Origin: JAIOPA01 sp964655175
GTDB lineage: Bacteria > Eisenbacteria > RBG-16-71-46
Assembly (NCBI GenBank): GCA_964655175.1
Contig: CAZZLY010000068.1
Span: 1-15,752, forward strand
Direction of reading: 5' to 3'
Length of the DNA stretch: 15,752 bases
Shown here: positions 6,919 through 12,812 of the stretch, piece after piece
Layout of the letters: each line of letters starts with the position of its first letter
How positions within the stretch are numbered: position 1 is the first letter of the stretch
Translations under genes and position numbers: made by a program
The notes under the pieces: generated by a model
Seen by the model: only the letters and a program-made list of their open reading frames with translations
What the model was told of the DNA's origin: nothing
Databases searched by the model: none

Positions 6919-8949
6919 ATGATCCAGCCCCTGTTGCTGTCCCTGCTGCTCGCCAGCGCCGGCGCCGACACACTCGTCGTGCCCGTGCGCGGCATCGTCG
7001 TGACCGGCTCGCGCGTGAGCGAGTCCCTGCTCCGCACGCCGGCCGCGGTGACGGTCGTGGACCGTGCGAGCTACGCCAACGGCCGCGGTGTCGGCCTCGA
7101 TGAACTGTTGAACGGCATCCCCGGCGTGCTCGTGCAGAGCCGCGCCGGCGCCCAGGACGTGCGTCTGACCATCCGCGGCTACGGCGCGCGCGGCAACGGC
7201 GAGCGCTCGAACACGGGCAACATGCGCGGCATCCGCGTGCTCACCGACGGCATCCCCGTCTCGGAGCCGGACGGTCGCACGAACCTGGACCTCATCGACG
7301 TCGGCGCGGCGGATCGCGTCGAGGTCTCGCGCAGCAACGTGTCCGCGCTCTACGGCAACGCGTCGGGTGGCGTCGTGGACCTGCGCACCGACCTGTCGTT
7401 CGACCGGCCGTTCGTGCGCCTCGAGGAACGCGCGGGCTCGTTCGGGCTGCATCGCGAGCAGCTCTCGAGCGGCTTCACCGCGGGTCGCGGTCGCGGCACG
7501 CTGTCGGTGTCGAACACGACGTACGAGGGTTGGCGCACGCACAGCAACAGCTCGGCGACGCAGGTCCACGCGCGCCTCGCGGTGCCGCTCGGCGAGGGCT
7601 CCTCGGATCGCCTGCTGCTGCTCGCGGATTACGGCAGTACGCTCATCCGTTTCCCCGGCGCGCTCACGCAGGCGCAGCTCGACGCGGATCCGTCGCAGGC
7701 CAACCCGACGTTCGTGACGCGTGACGATCGTCGCTTCCATCGCGCCGGCCGCATGGCCGCCACGCTCGAGCACTCGCTGTCGGAATCGCAGAACCTGTCG
7801 GTGAGCGCATGGGCCGAGCCCAAGGTGCTGCAGCGTTCCGAGCGCAACCGCTTCCGCGACTTCGTGCGCTATCACATCGGCGGCAACGCGGTGTGGAACC
7901 TCGATCGCACGTACGGTGACGGCCTCGTGGGTCGCACGACCGCGGGCGTGGACGAAGCGTGGCTCGACGGCAGCATCCAGTTCTGGTCGCTCACGCCGAG
8001 CGGCGGCCGTGGTACGACGCAGGTCGCCGACAAGCGCGAGGGCGCGAACAGCGCCGGCGGATTCGTGCAGCAGTCGTTCACGTTCCGGGACCGCTGGGCG
8101 CTGCAGGCCGCGGTGCGCTACGACAACATGTGGTACGTGGCGCAGGACTATCTCGCGCCCGCGACCGATGCGACGAAGCACTTCACGCGCGTGACGCCCA
8201 AGGTGTCGGTGAGCCTGCTCAACGGCGACCACACGCTGTTCGCGGCGCTGGGCGGCGGTGTCGAGGCGCCGGCGTTCAACGAGATCGATCCGCCGCCGAC
8301 GGTCGCGCCGACCATGCTCAACCCGTTCCTCGAGGCGATGCACTCGACCACGTACGAGATCGGCGCGCGCGGCACGCTGCGCAACGGCCTGGGCACGTGG
8401 CGCTACGACTCGGGTCTGTACCTCATCCAGACGAACAACGAGATCGTGCCGTTCGACAACGGCGCGTACTTCTTCACCGCCGGCAAGTCGCGTCGCACCG
8501 GCGTCGAGGCGTCGCTCGACTGGACGCCGAACGCACGCGTCTCGTTCAAGGCCACGGGCAACGTGTCGAAGAACGAGTACGTCGACTACAAGAACACGAT
8601 CGGCGCGGTGAACAACGACTTCGGTGGCAACACCCTGCCGGGCCTGCCGAGCGCGGTGTTCACGGGGACGGCTCGACTCCGCGTGGCGCAGGGCCTGTCG
8701 CTCTCGCTCAACGGCGAGAGCGTGAGCAAGCTGTTCGCGGACGACGCGAACACGGCGTCGGCGCCCGGCTACGCGTTGCTCAACGCGTCGCTCGACTACA
8801 CGGTCGCGGGGGTGCGCGCCTACGTCTCGGGCCGCAACCTGCTCGATAAGGCGCACGTGTCGAGCGTGTTCATCAACGGTACCGGCGGTGCGTACTTCGA
8901 GCCGGGACTGCCGCGCTCGTTCGCGGCGGGCCTCTCGCTGCAGCGCTGA
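6919..8949 (+). CDS. TonB-dependent outer-membrane receptor
   Basis: The 676-residue protein starts with a short signal peptide (MIQPLLLSLLLASAGA). The segment DTLVVPVRGIVVTGSRV follows and carries the TonB-box-like element. The plug domain comes next, with the usual order LDELLNGIPGVLVQSR, RLTIRGYGARG, VLTDGIPVSEPDG and a closing VEVSRSNVSALYGNASGGVVDLRT (about residues 46-162). The rest is a beta-barrel of alternating strands, ending in a final strand that stops at LSLQR rather than with the common terminal Phe. The plug of about 160 residues and the total length fit siderophore, vitamin or metal receptors of the FecA/PupA-like class. The substrate cannot be read from sequence. The ATG at 6919 was preferred over the GTG at 6895 because GGGAG sits at 6909-6913 and the signal peptide begins there. 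No exbB, exbD, tonB or transport partner lies nearby. A terminator follows. Confidence 0.93.
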   Translation: MIQPLLLSLLLASAGADTLVVPVRGIVVTGSRVSESLLRTPAAVTVVDRASYANGRGVGLDELLNGIPGVLVQSRAGAQDVRLTIRGYGARGNGERSNTGNMRGIRVLTDGIPVSEPDGRTNLDLIDVGAADRVEVSRSNVSALYGNASGGVVDLRTDLSFDRPFVRLEERAGSFGLHREQLSSGFTAGRGRGTLSVSNTTYEGWRTHSNSSATQVHARLAVPLGEGSSDRLLLLADYGSTLIRFPGALTQAQLDADPSQANPTFVTRDDRRFHRAGRMAATLEHSLSESQNLSVSAWAEPKVLQRSERNRFRDFVRYHIGGNAVWNLDRTYGDGLVGRTTAGVDEAWLDGSIQFWSLTPSGGRGTTQVADKREGANSAGGFVQQSFTFRDRWALQAAVRYDNMWYVAQDYLAPATDATKHFTRVTPKVSVSLLNGDHTLFAALGGGVEAPAFNEIDPPPTVAPTMLNPFLEAMHSTTYEIGARGTLRNGLGTWRYDSGLYLIQTNNEIVPFDNGAYFFTAGKSRRTGVEASLDWTPNARVSFKATGNVSKNEYVDYKNTIGAVNNDFGGNTLPGLPSAVFTGTARLRVAQGLSLSLNGESVSKLFADDANTASAPGYALLNASLDYTVAGVRAYVSGRNLLDKAHVSSVFINGTGGAYFEPGLPRSFAAGLSLQR

Positions 8950-8980
8950 CCCCGGCGTCCCCACGGGCGCGAGAAGACGA

Positions 8981-9018
8981 CGAAGGGCGGCTCCTTGCGG
9001 AGTCGCCCTTCGCGTTTC
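8981..9018 (+). terminator. Intrinsic terminator of the TonB receptor gene
   Basis: A 14-bp stem (8981-8994 with 8999-9012, one G-T pair) closes a TTGC loop and is followed by CGTTTCC. It starts 31 bp after the receptor stop codon. The complementary strand also shows a T-rich flank, so it could work in both directions. Confidence 0.8.
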
Positions 9019-9750
9019 CGTGGGACGGGGGATCGCGTCGCGCGGCGCATCGGGCGAACGGCCCCCGATGAACGCTCCCCCTTTGCCGCCCGTGACCGAA
9101 TCCTGTTCCCACGGAGCCTGCGGGGTCCGTCACGTCCACGACGGACCCGAAGTTCCGATGTCGGGTCGAATCCTTCGCGCGCGCCCCCCTCGGATGCGTG
9201 CGGCGGATTCCCGCCGAGCGGCCCGGCCCGGGATCCTCCCCTCGGGTCGGCCCCCGATTGCGACCTCCGGATCTCGAACCCGGACCGGTGCCATTCGGCG
9301 GTTGGAACCTCGCGGTTCCGAGGACTCGCTACTGCAATCGCGGGGCCAATCGCGGACAGGGTGGCTTTCGACGCGCTGACAAGGGGTTACGGTCGGCATC
9401 GTCGCATTCGCGTGTCGAACGTCCGACGGCGACGTGCGGCTGCCGACGCACGGGACCCGCACGCCGGGGGGCCGTGGGCGGCGTTGGAACGAGAGGCGAG
9501 CCGCTGGTGGGGACGTGGCGGTCACCGATCCGGGGCGAGGTCCGTTGGGAACGCCATGACCGTGCGGGCCGCCTGGCTCAAACCGCGACACGAAGCCCAT
9601 GGCTTGCTCTTGGGCTGCCGCAGGCCGAATCCGGTTCCGAGCGGGGAAAGCTCCGGGCCACCGGGGTCGACGCCGCTCCCGGACGGCCCATCGCGCCCGA
9701 GGGTCCCGGGCACACGGGGGCCGCCCCCCGGTCTCGGCCCCCTCATTACT
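9019..9750. other. Gene-free stretch rich in inverted repeats upstream of lexA
   Basis: About 730 bases show long open frames on both strands but no recognisable protein; the predicted peptides are Arg/Pro/Gly-rich as expected from random GC-rich DNA. What stands out is the density of perfect inverted repeats between 9048 and 9347. CATCGGG/CCCGATG (9048-9054, 9064-9070) is one. A 9-bp stem (9123-9131, 9140-9148) overlaps a 7-bp stem (9144-9150, 9161-9167). CGGCGG/CCGCCG with a 4-nt loop lies at 9201-9216, and the 99-nt fold is listed separately. From 9356 to 9750 I see only weak hairpins. No tRNA gene with a proper acceptor stem could be assembled. Confidence 0.55.
9249..9347 (-). ncRNA. Candidate cloverleaf-like structured RNA
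   Basis: Bases 9249-9261 (GGCCCCCGATTGC) pair with 9334-9347 (GCAATCGCGGGGCC) as a 13-bp stem with one unpaired C at 9341. Inside lie three hairpins in a row: GGAACC/GGTTCC at 9304-9319, a bulged stem around GCC/GGC at 9283-9302, and TCCGG/CCGGA at 9266-9284; the last two share an edge. On the minus strand the first hairpin has a GCGA (GNRA) loop, and the last presents GTTCGAGAT, which contains a T-loop-type sequence. This is why the minus strand is preferred. The topology resembles tRNA, but the closing stem is far longer than 7 bp and does not directly follow the T-arm, so it is not an ordinary tRNA. The helices are seen; that it is an RNA gene is inference. Confidence 0.35.
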
Positions 9751-9754
9751 ATTG

Positions 9755-9784
9755 TTGACATGGTGCACGCCTGTGCAGTATGGT
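9755..9784 (+). promoter_or_regulatory. lexA promoter
   Basis: A perfect -35 hexamer TTGACA (9755-9760) is followed after 18 bp by the -10-like TATGGT (9779-9784). The local sequence CATTACTATTG just upstream is the most AT-rich part of the region, as expected for a promoter. Transcription would start near 9791, about 44 bases before the lexA start. Confidence 0.7.
9764..9777 (+). promoter_or_regulatory. LexA operator of the Fibrobacter type
   Basis: TGCAC-GCCT-GTGCA is a perfect inverted repeat lying entirely between the -35 and -10 hexamers of lexA. It fits the published Fibrobacter LexA box TGCNC-N4-GTGCA at every defined position. A LexA dimer bound here would block RNA polymerase and give the usual autoregulation. 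A weaker related sequence (TGCCC-GT-GTGCC at 9783-9794) follows 19 bp further on. Confidence 0.75.
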
Positions 9785-9796
9785 GCCCGTGTGCCG

Positions 9797-9814
9797 GGTC
9801 CGCATGTGCGGACC
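9797..9814. repeat. 18-bp palindrome in the lexA 5' leader
   Basis: GGTCCGCA and TGCGGACC flank a central TG. As RNA it would form a six- to seven-bp hairpin a few bases upstream of the lexA ribosome-binding site AAGGA (9823-9827). As DNA it could be an additional operator just downstream of the transcription start. Confidence 0.5.
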
Positions 9815-9834
9815 GAACCGAGAAGGATCTCACG

Positions 9835-10443
9835 ATGCTCAACGAACGCGCCCGAGAGATTCACGCCTTCATCCAGAGCTACCGCCGCGAACACGGCTCG
9901 GCTCCGACCATCCGCGAGATCGGTCGGCAGTTCGAGATCTCGTCCACGAACGGCGTGCGCTACTACCTGAACATGCTCGAGAAGGCGGGCTACATCCGCC
10001 GCACCGGTGGCATCTCGCGCGGCATCGTCGGCGCGACCACCGAGACGGAGGCCCCTGCGGGCATCCCGGTGCTCGGACGGGTCGCCGCCGGTCAGCCGAT
10101 CACCGCCGAGGAGAACTACAGCGGCTCGCTCGAGCTCACCGACATGTTCGGCGAGACCGAGAATCTGTTCGCCCTCCAGGTGCGCGGCGACAGCATGATC
10201 GACGCGGGCATCCTCCAGGGCGACTTCGTCATCGTGAAGAAGCAGGACACGGCGCGCGCCGGCGAGATCGTCGTCGCCTGCCTCGAGGAAGAGGCGACCG
10301 TGAAGTACTACGAGCCGCACAAGGATCGCGTCGAACTCGTCGCGGCCAACGTGAACTATTCGCCGATCGTCGTCACGCCGGACATGGACTTCCGCATCCT
10401 CGGCACCGTGCGCGGTGTCGTGCGCAACGTCGGTCGCAACTAG
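9835..10443 (+). CDS. lexA: LexA repressor, SOS response
   Basis: The 202-residue protein has both LexA domains. Residues 1-65 are the winged helix-turn-helix: the segment APTIREIGRQFEISSTNGVRYYLNMLEKAGYI contains the recognition helix, which reads STNGVRYYLNMLE. Residues 75-202 are the S24 self-cleavage domain, with the Ala85-Gly86 scissile bond in GRVAAG, nucleophile Ser120 in RGDSMID and general base Lys157 in ATVKYY. RecA filaments formed after DNA damage trigger self-cleavage and release of SOS genes. The ATG is fixed by AAGGA at 9823-9827, 7 bases upstream; the frame stays open further upstream, but those codons are not conserved. The promoter and operator lie just upstream, and a strong terminator ends the gene, so it is a single-gene unit. 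All catalytic residues are present. Confidence 0.97.
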   Translation: MLNERAREIHAFIQSYRREHGSAPTIREIGRQFEISSTNGVRYYLNMLEKAGYIRRTGGISRGIVGATTETEAPAGIPVLGRVAAGQPITAEENYSGSLELTDMFGETENLFALQVRGDSMIDAGILQGDFVIVKKQDTARAGEIVVACLEEEATVKYYEPHKDRVELVAANVNYSPIVVTPDMDFRILGTVRGVVRNVGRN

Positions 10444-10452
10444 ATCCTCCAG

Positions 10453-10482
10453 ACGGGAGCGTTCGCGCTCCCGTTTTCTTTT
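10453..10482 (+). terminator. Intrinsic terminator of lexA
   Basis: A perfect 9-bp stem ACGGGAGCG/CGCTCCCGT closes a TTCG tetraloop and is followed by TTTTCTTTT. It begins 10 bp after the lexA stop codon. UUCG loops closed this way are exceptionally stable in RNA. Confidence 0.93.
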
Positions 10483-10534
10483 GCCCCTCTACTGCACATC
10501 CGTTCAACGCGCTCCCGTCACAGGAGGTCACACC

Positions 10535-11017
10535 GTGGAACTCGATCTCTCGGCCCCCGTCCATCAGTCGTTGATGCAGCGCTGGGAACCCGTCTATCGC
10601 AGCCAGCTCCACTACCTCATCACGTGGAGCACGCGTGGTCGTCGGCCGGTGCTCAAGGAGCGTCACCTCGAAGCGATGCACGAGCTCATCCGTTCGGCGT
10701 GCGCCGATCGTGGCTACGATCTCGTCGAGGTGGTCTCGGGTGCGGATCACGTGCACGTGCTGGTCGGCCTCAAGCCGGAGCAGAGCGTCGCGAGCGTCGT
10801 GCGCGAGCTCAAGGGTCGCACCACGATGACGCTGCTGCAGCAGTTCCCCGAACTGCGCGTTTGGCTGCGCGGCAATCTGGTCTGGGACGAGCGCTACGCC
10901 GTCGAGACGATGAGCCCGTCGCGTCTCGAGCCCACGCGCGATCGCCTCAAGAACACGCATCGCCGCATGTTCGAGCACGATCTGCCCGAGCAGGACGCCT
11001 GGGCAGCCGCAAGCTGA
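10535..11017 (+). CDS. IS200-type HUH transposase-like protein lacking the expected catalytic tyrosine
   Basis: The 160-residue protein aligns along its length with single-domain Y1 transposases (TnpA of IS200/IS605 and REP-associated relatives). It has the first strand HYLITWSTRGRRPVL (residues 26-40), the metal-binding HUH motif ADHVHVLV (70-77, His72 and His74), the helix VVRELKGRT near 88-96, and LVWDERYAVETMSPSRLE (115-132). In active enzymes the following helix carries the nucleophilic tyrosine, in a pattern such as QYIENQ. Here the aligned stretch is RDRLKNTH, with Arg137 at the tyrosine position. The GTG at 10535 was chosen because AGGAGG lies at 10522-10527; the longer frame would overlap lexA. 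No tnpB and no obvious insertion-sequence ends flank it. It may be a decayed transposase or a protein recruited for DNA binding. Confidence 0.85.
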   Translation: MELDLSAPVHQSLMQRWEPVYRSQLHYLITWSTRGRRPVLKERHLEAMHELIRSACADRGYDLVEVVSGADHVHVLVGLKPEQSVASVVRELKGRTTMTLLQQFPELRVWLRGNLVWDERYAVETMSPSRLEPTRDRLKNTHRRMFEHDLPEQDAWAAAS

Positions 11018-11032
11018 TCACGGACGATCACC

Positions 11033-11084
11033 TGGCGGCCACGGCGCACGCTTCGCGCCCACCATCCCGATGCCGTGGCCGTCA
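11033..11084 (+). repeat. Long hairpin directly downstream of the transposase-like gene
   Basis: Bases 11036-11045 and 11072-11081 form a perfect 10-bp stem (CGGCCACGGC with GCCGTGGCCG). It extends to 13 bp with one G-T pair (11033 to 11084) and closes a 26-nt loop. It begins 15 bp after the stop codon. Hairpins near the ends are what HUH transposases of the IS200/IS605 group bind, so this could be a remnant or a target. A plain mRNA 3' structure is equally possible. Confidence 0.5.
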
Positions 11085-11100
11085 GGAAGCTTGCCTGCAC

Positions 11101-11139
11101 AAGACCCGCCCGCGAGGAGCCTCCGCGTGCGGGTTTCTT
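11101..11139 (+). terminator. Intrinsic terminator after the transposase-like gene
   Basis: The stem ACCCGC (11104-11109) with GCGGGT (11129-11134) encloses a second CGCG/CGCG helix. It is followed by TTTCTT and preceded by AAG, so it could also stop transcription coming from the other side. Confidence 0.75.
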
Positions 11140-11322
11140 GCATCTCGATGCCGGCTCACGAGCGCGTGGTCGGTGTTCGCTGCATCGTCGTGACACGTTT
11201 GGCATGTGGACGTTGCGTGCTCGATCGTCGACCGTGCCTGCACGCACACGCCATGAGATCCGTGGCGGCGTGACGGCGAACGCTTCGCATCGAGCCGTCG
11301 CACCGAGGGCGAACGTTCCCGA

Positions 11323-12231
11323 TCAGGCCGTGGGTTCGCTGGCTCGACCCACGGGGCTCGGGGCGCGTGACGCCATGATCGCGGCAATGATCACGAGCAC
11401 GGCACCCAGGCACTGCAGCCACCCCAGCGACTCGTGCAGGAACACCGCCGACGCCACGATGCCGACGACCGGCTCGAGTGTGGCGAGCACCGAGGCTTCG
11501 GCGGGATCGAGTCGGCGCAGGCCGGCATAGAACGCCCAGAACGGGACGAGCGTCGAGAACACACCCAAGAGTGCGAAGCGCCACCACACGTCCGCCGGAT
11601 AGCCGGCGGCGAGGATGCGAACCGGCGGGATGACGACCATCCAGAACACCGCCGCGACCCCGAACGTGTAGAGCAGGATGGTCTCGGGACGATACCGGGC
11701 GAGCCCGCGCTTGGAGTACAGGATGTAGAACGCGAAGATGATCGCCGACGCGAACCCGACGCCCCAGTCGAACAGCGTCGCCGTGCTCGACTGCGCATCC
11801 ATGCCGCGCACGATGAGCGCGGTGCCGACGAGAGCGCCCACCACCGCGAGGGCGATGCTTCGCGGTGGTCGTTGGCCGCGTACGAGATGCCACAGCACGA
11901 TGAGCGATGGCGCGAGGTACTGCAGCAGGATCGCGCGCCCCACACCCAACGTGGCGATCGCGTGGTAGTAGCTCGCCTGCACCGCGGTGACGCCCACGAG
12001 CCCCAGCGCCGCGAGGTAGCCGACGTCGCGTCGTTCGATGCGCCAGGCCGAGCGGTCGCGGAACGCCGTCCACACGAGCAGGACCGCGAAGGCGATCGTG
12101 ACTCGGAGTTCCACAGCGTGTAGCGGCGGCACGTTCGCATCGCGGAAGACCGCGCGAGCGAGCGTCGCCGACAATCCCCACGACGTGGCGGACAGCAGCA
12201 CGAGGAACCGACCGAGCGGACGTGAACTCAC
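11323..12231 (-). CDS. EamA-family (DMT superfamily) transporter
   Basis: The protein of about 302 residues has ten hydrophobic segments arranged as two EamA repeats of five helices each. The first repeat begins near GRFLVLLSATSWGLSATLAR and the second near FDWGVGFASAIIFAFYILYSKR. The late segment LGVFSTLVPFWAFYAGLRRLDPAEASVLATLEPVVG, with its Pro and Glu, is a typical signature of this family. Such proteins export or import small metabolites, including amino acids and nucleosides, driven by ion gradients; the substrate is not predictable. The start is uncertain. The frame could begin at GTG 12246, but a GAGG in the second and third codons of that longer form sits 6 bases before the GTG at 12231, so the shorter form is preferred. 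A hairpin (11328-11354) lies in the last codons. Confidence 0.9.
   Translation of the reverse strand: MSSRPLGRFLVLLSATSWGLSATLARAVFRDANVPPLHAVELRVTIAFAVLLVWTAFRDRSAWRIERRDVGYLAALGLVGVTAVQASYYHAIATLGVGRAILLQYLAPSLIVLWHLVRGQRPPRSIALAVVGALVGTALIVRGMDAQSSTATLFDWGVGFASAIIFAFYILYSKRGLARYRPETILLYTFGVAAVFWMVVIPPVRILAAGYPADVWWRFALLGVFSTLVPFWAFYAGLRRLDPAEASVLATLEPVVGIVASAVFLHESLGWLQCLGAVLVIIAAIMASRAPSPVGRASEPTA
11328..11354 (-). terminator. Stem-loop inside the 3' end of the EamA gene
   Basis: CCGTGGGT (11328-11335) and ACCCACGG (11347-11354) form a perfect 8-bp stem with an 11-nt loop. It lies within the last ten codons and ends just before the stop codon at 11323-11325. No T-run follows. It may protect the mRNA end or act as a weak terminator. 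Confidence 0.35.
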
Positions 12232-12278
12232 CAATGACCTCTGCACGCAGCGTTGAGCATCCGGGGCTCGAAACGTCG

Positions 12279-12309
12279 TTCGGCCCGAGGTCGTGGACCC
12301 CGGGCCGAA
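12279..12309. terminator. Stem-loop upstream of the EamA gene
   Basis: TTCGGCCCG and CGGGCCGAA (9 bp) enclose GGTC/GACC with a GTG loop, separated by a single A-C mismatch, for 13 pairs in total. It lies between the bactofilin and EamA genes. It lacks a good T-run on either strand, so it may be a terminator or a leader structure. Confidence 0.45.
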
Positions 12310-12325
12310 AAGGAATCGAGCGACA

Positions 12326-12366
12326 AAGACGCCATATTATTGCTGAACAATCGATTGGGCGTTTTT
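12326..12366. terminator. AT-rich terminator between bactofilin and EamA genes
   Basis: ACGCC (12329-12333) pairs with GGCGT (12358-12362), and ATTG/CAAT (12339-12342, 12348-12351) forms the inner helix. TTTTT (12362-12366) follows on the plus strand and CTTT on the minus strand. It starts 7 bp after the bactofilin stop codon and probably ends the par operon transcript. The stretch is by far the most AT-rich of the neighbourhood. Confidence 0.5.
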
Positions 12367-12373
12367 GACAAAC

Positions 12374-12778
12374 TCAGCGACCGCGCACGGACGTGCCGCC
12401 ATACTCGATCGATTCGGACCCGGACTCGAGCATGGTGCAGCGGCCCGTGAAATGGACACCGGGCTCCATGGCGACAGTCATCGCAGCGACGTCGCCCTCG
12501 ACCTTGGCGCCGGCCTTCATCTCGATGTGGCCCAGCGCGCGGATGTTGCCGTAGACGCGCCCCAGGATGAGCGCGTCCTTGACCTCGATGTCGGCGCGCA
12601 TGATCCCGTGCTCGCCCACTTCGACGCGCTCGCAGTTGAGGATGTCGCCCTCGAACTCACCATCGATTCGCAGGGTGCCGGCGACCATGAGGGTGCCGCG
12701 CAGCGTGGAGTTCACCCCGATCGTGGTGTTCGGGGCGGGCGTCTCATCGTTGGTCTGCTGTGACCTGAACTTGAGCAT
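12374..12778 (-). CDS. Bactofilin (polymer-forming cytoskeletal protein)
   Basis: The 134-residue protein is a typical small bactofilin. A short polar N-terminal tail (about 17 residues) precedes the beta-helix core, in which hydrophobic residues recur every few positions: NSTLRGTLMVAGTLRIDGEFEGDI, then VEVGEHGIMRADIEVKDALILGRVYGNI, then HIEMKAGAKVEGDVAA. The C-terminal tail is short and polar. Bactofilins assemble without nucleotides into filaments that scaffold cell-wall enzymes or polar protein complexes. The ATG at 12776-12778 has AAGGAGAG placed ideally upstream, which settles the start. Only 34 bp separate it from the end of parB, so it is probably the third gene of a parA-parB-bactofilin operon. 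In Myxococcus, bactofilins BacNOP hold the ParABS machinery near the poles, so a role in positioning the chromosome is a reasonable inference. Confidence 0.92.
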   Translation of the reverse strand: MLKFRSQQTNDETPAPNTTIGVNSTLRGTLMVAGTLRIDGEFEGDILNCERVEVGEHGIMRADIEVKDALILGRVYGNIRALGHIEMKAGAKVEGDVAAMTVAMEPGVHFTGRCTMLESGSESIEYGGTSVRGR

Positions 12779-12812
12779 GTGACTCTCCTTGGTCTGGGCG
12801 CGAATCACGCGC

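Larger units (their letters stand above)
11018..11322. other. Intergenic stretch between the transposase-like gene and the EamA gene
   Basis: These 305 bases lie between two gene ends. The first 122 bases contain the long hairpin and the terminator listed separately. From 11140 to 11322 I see no gene, no promoter and no notable repeat. Confidence 0.6.

Noticed and set aside
6202..8964. Open frame of 920 codons on the minus strand over the receptor gene
   Set aside because: It is the antisense shadow of the receptor; the product is extremely Arg/His-rich, while the plus strand encodes a clear TonB receptor.
9266..9282. T-arm-like sequence suggesting a minus-strand tRNA
   Set aside because: The loop contains TTCGA, but position 61 is T instead of C and no 7-bp acceptor stem or normal D and anticodon arms can be fitted. 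It was kept only as part of a candidate structured RNA.
9198..9758. Open reading frame of 186 codons on the plus strand upstream of lexA
   Set aside because: Composition is typical of random GC-rich DNA, no family is recognisable, it has no ribosome-binding site, and it covers the inverted-repeat cluster and the lexA -35 region.
8995..9834. Long upstream in-frame extension of lexA (about 280 codons without a stop)
   Set aside because: The codons encode a low-complexity Arg/Pro/Gly-rich stretch. The lexA promoter and operator, and a well-placed AAGGA before the ATG at 9835, fix the real start.
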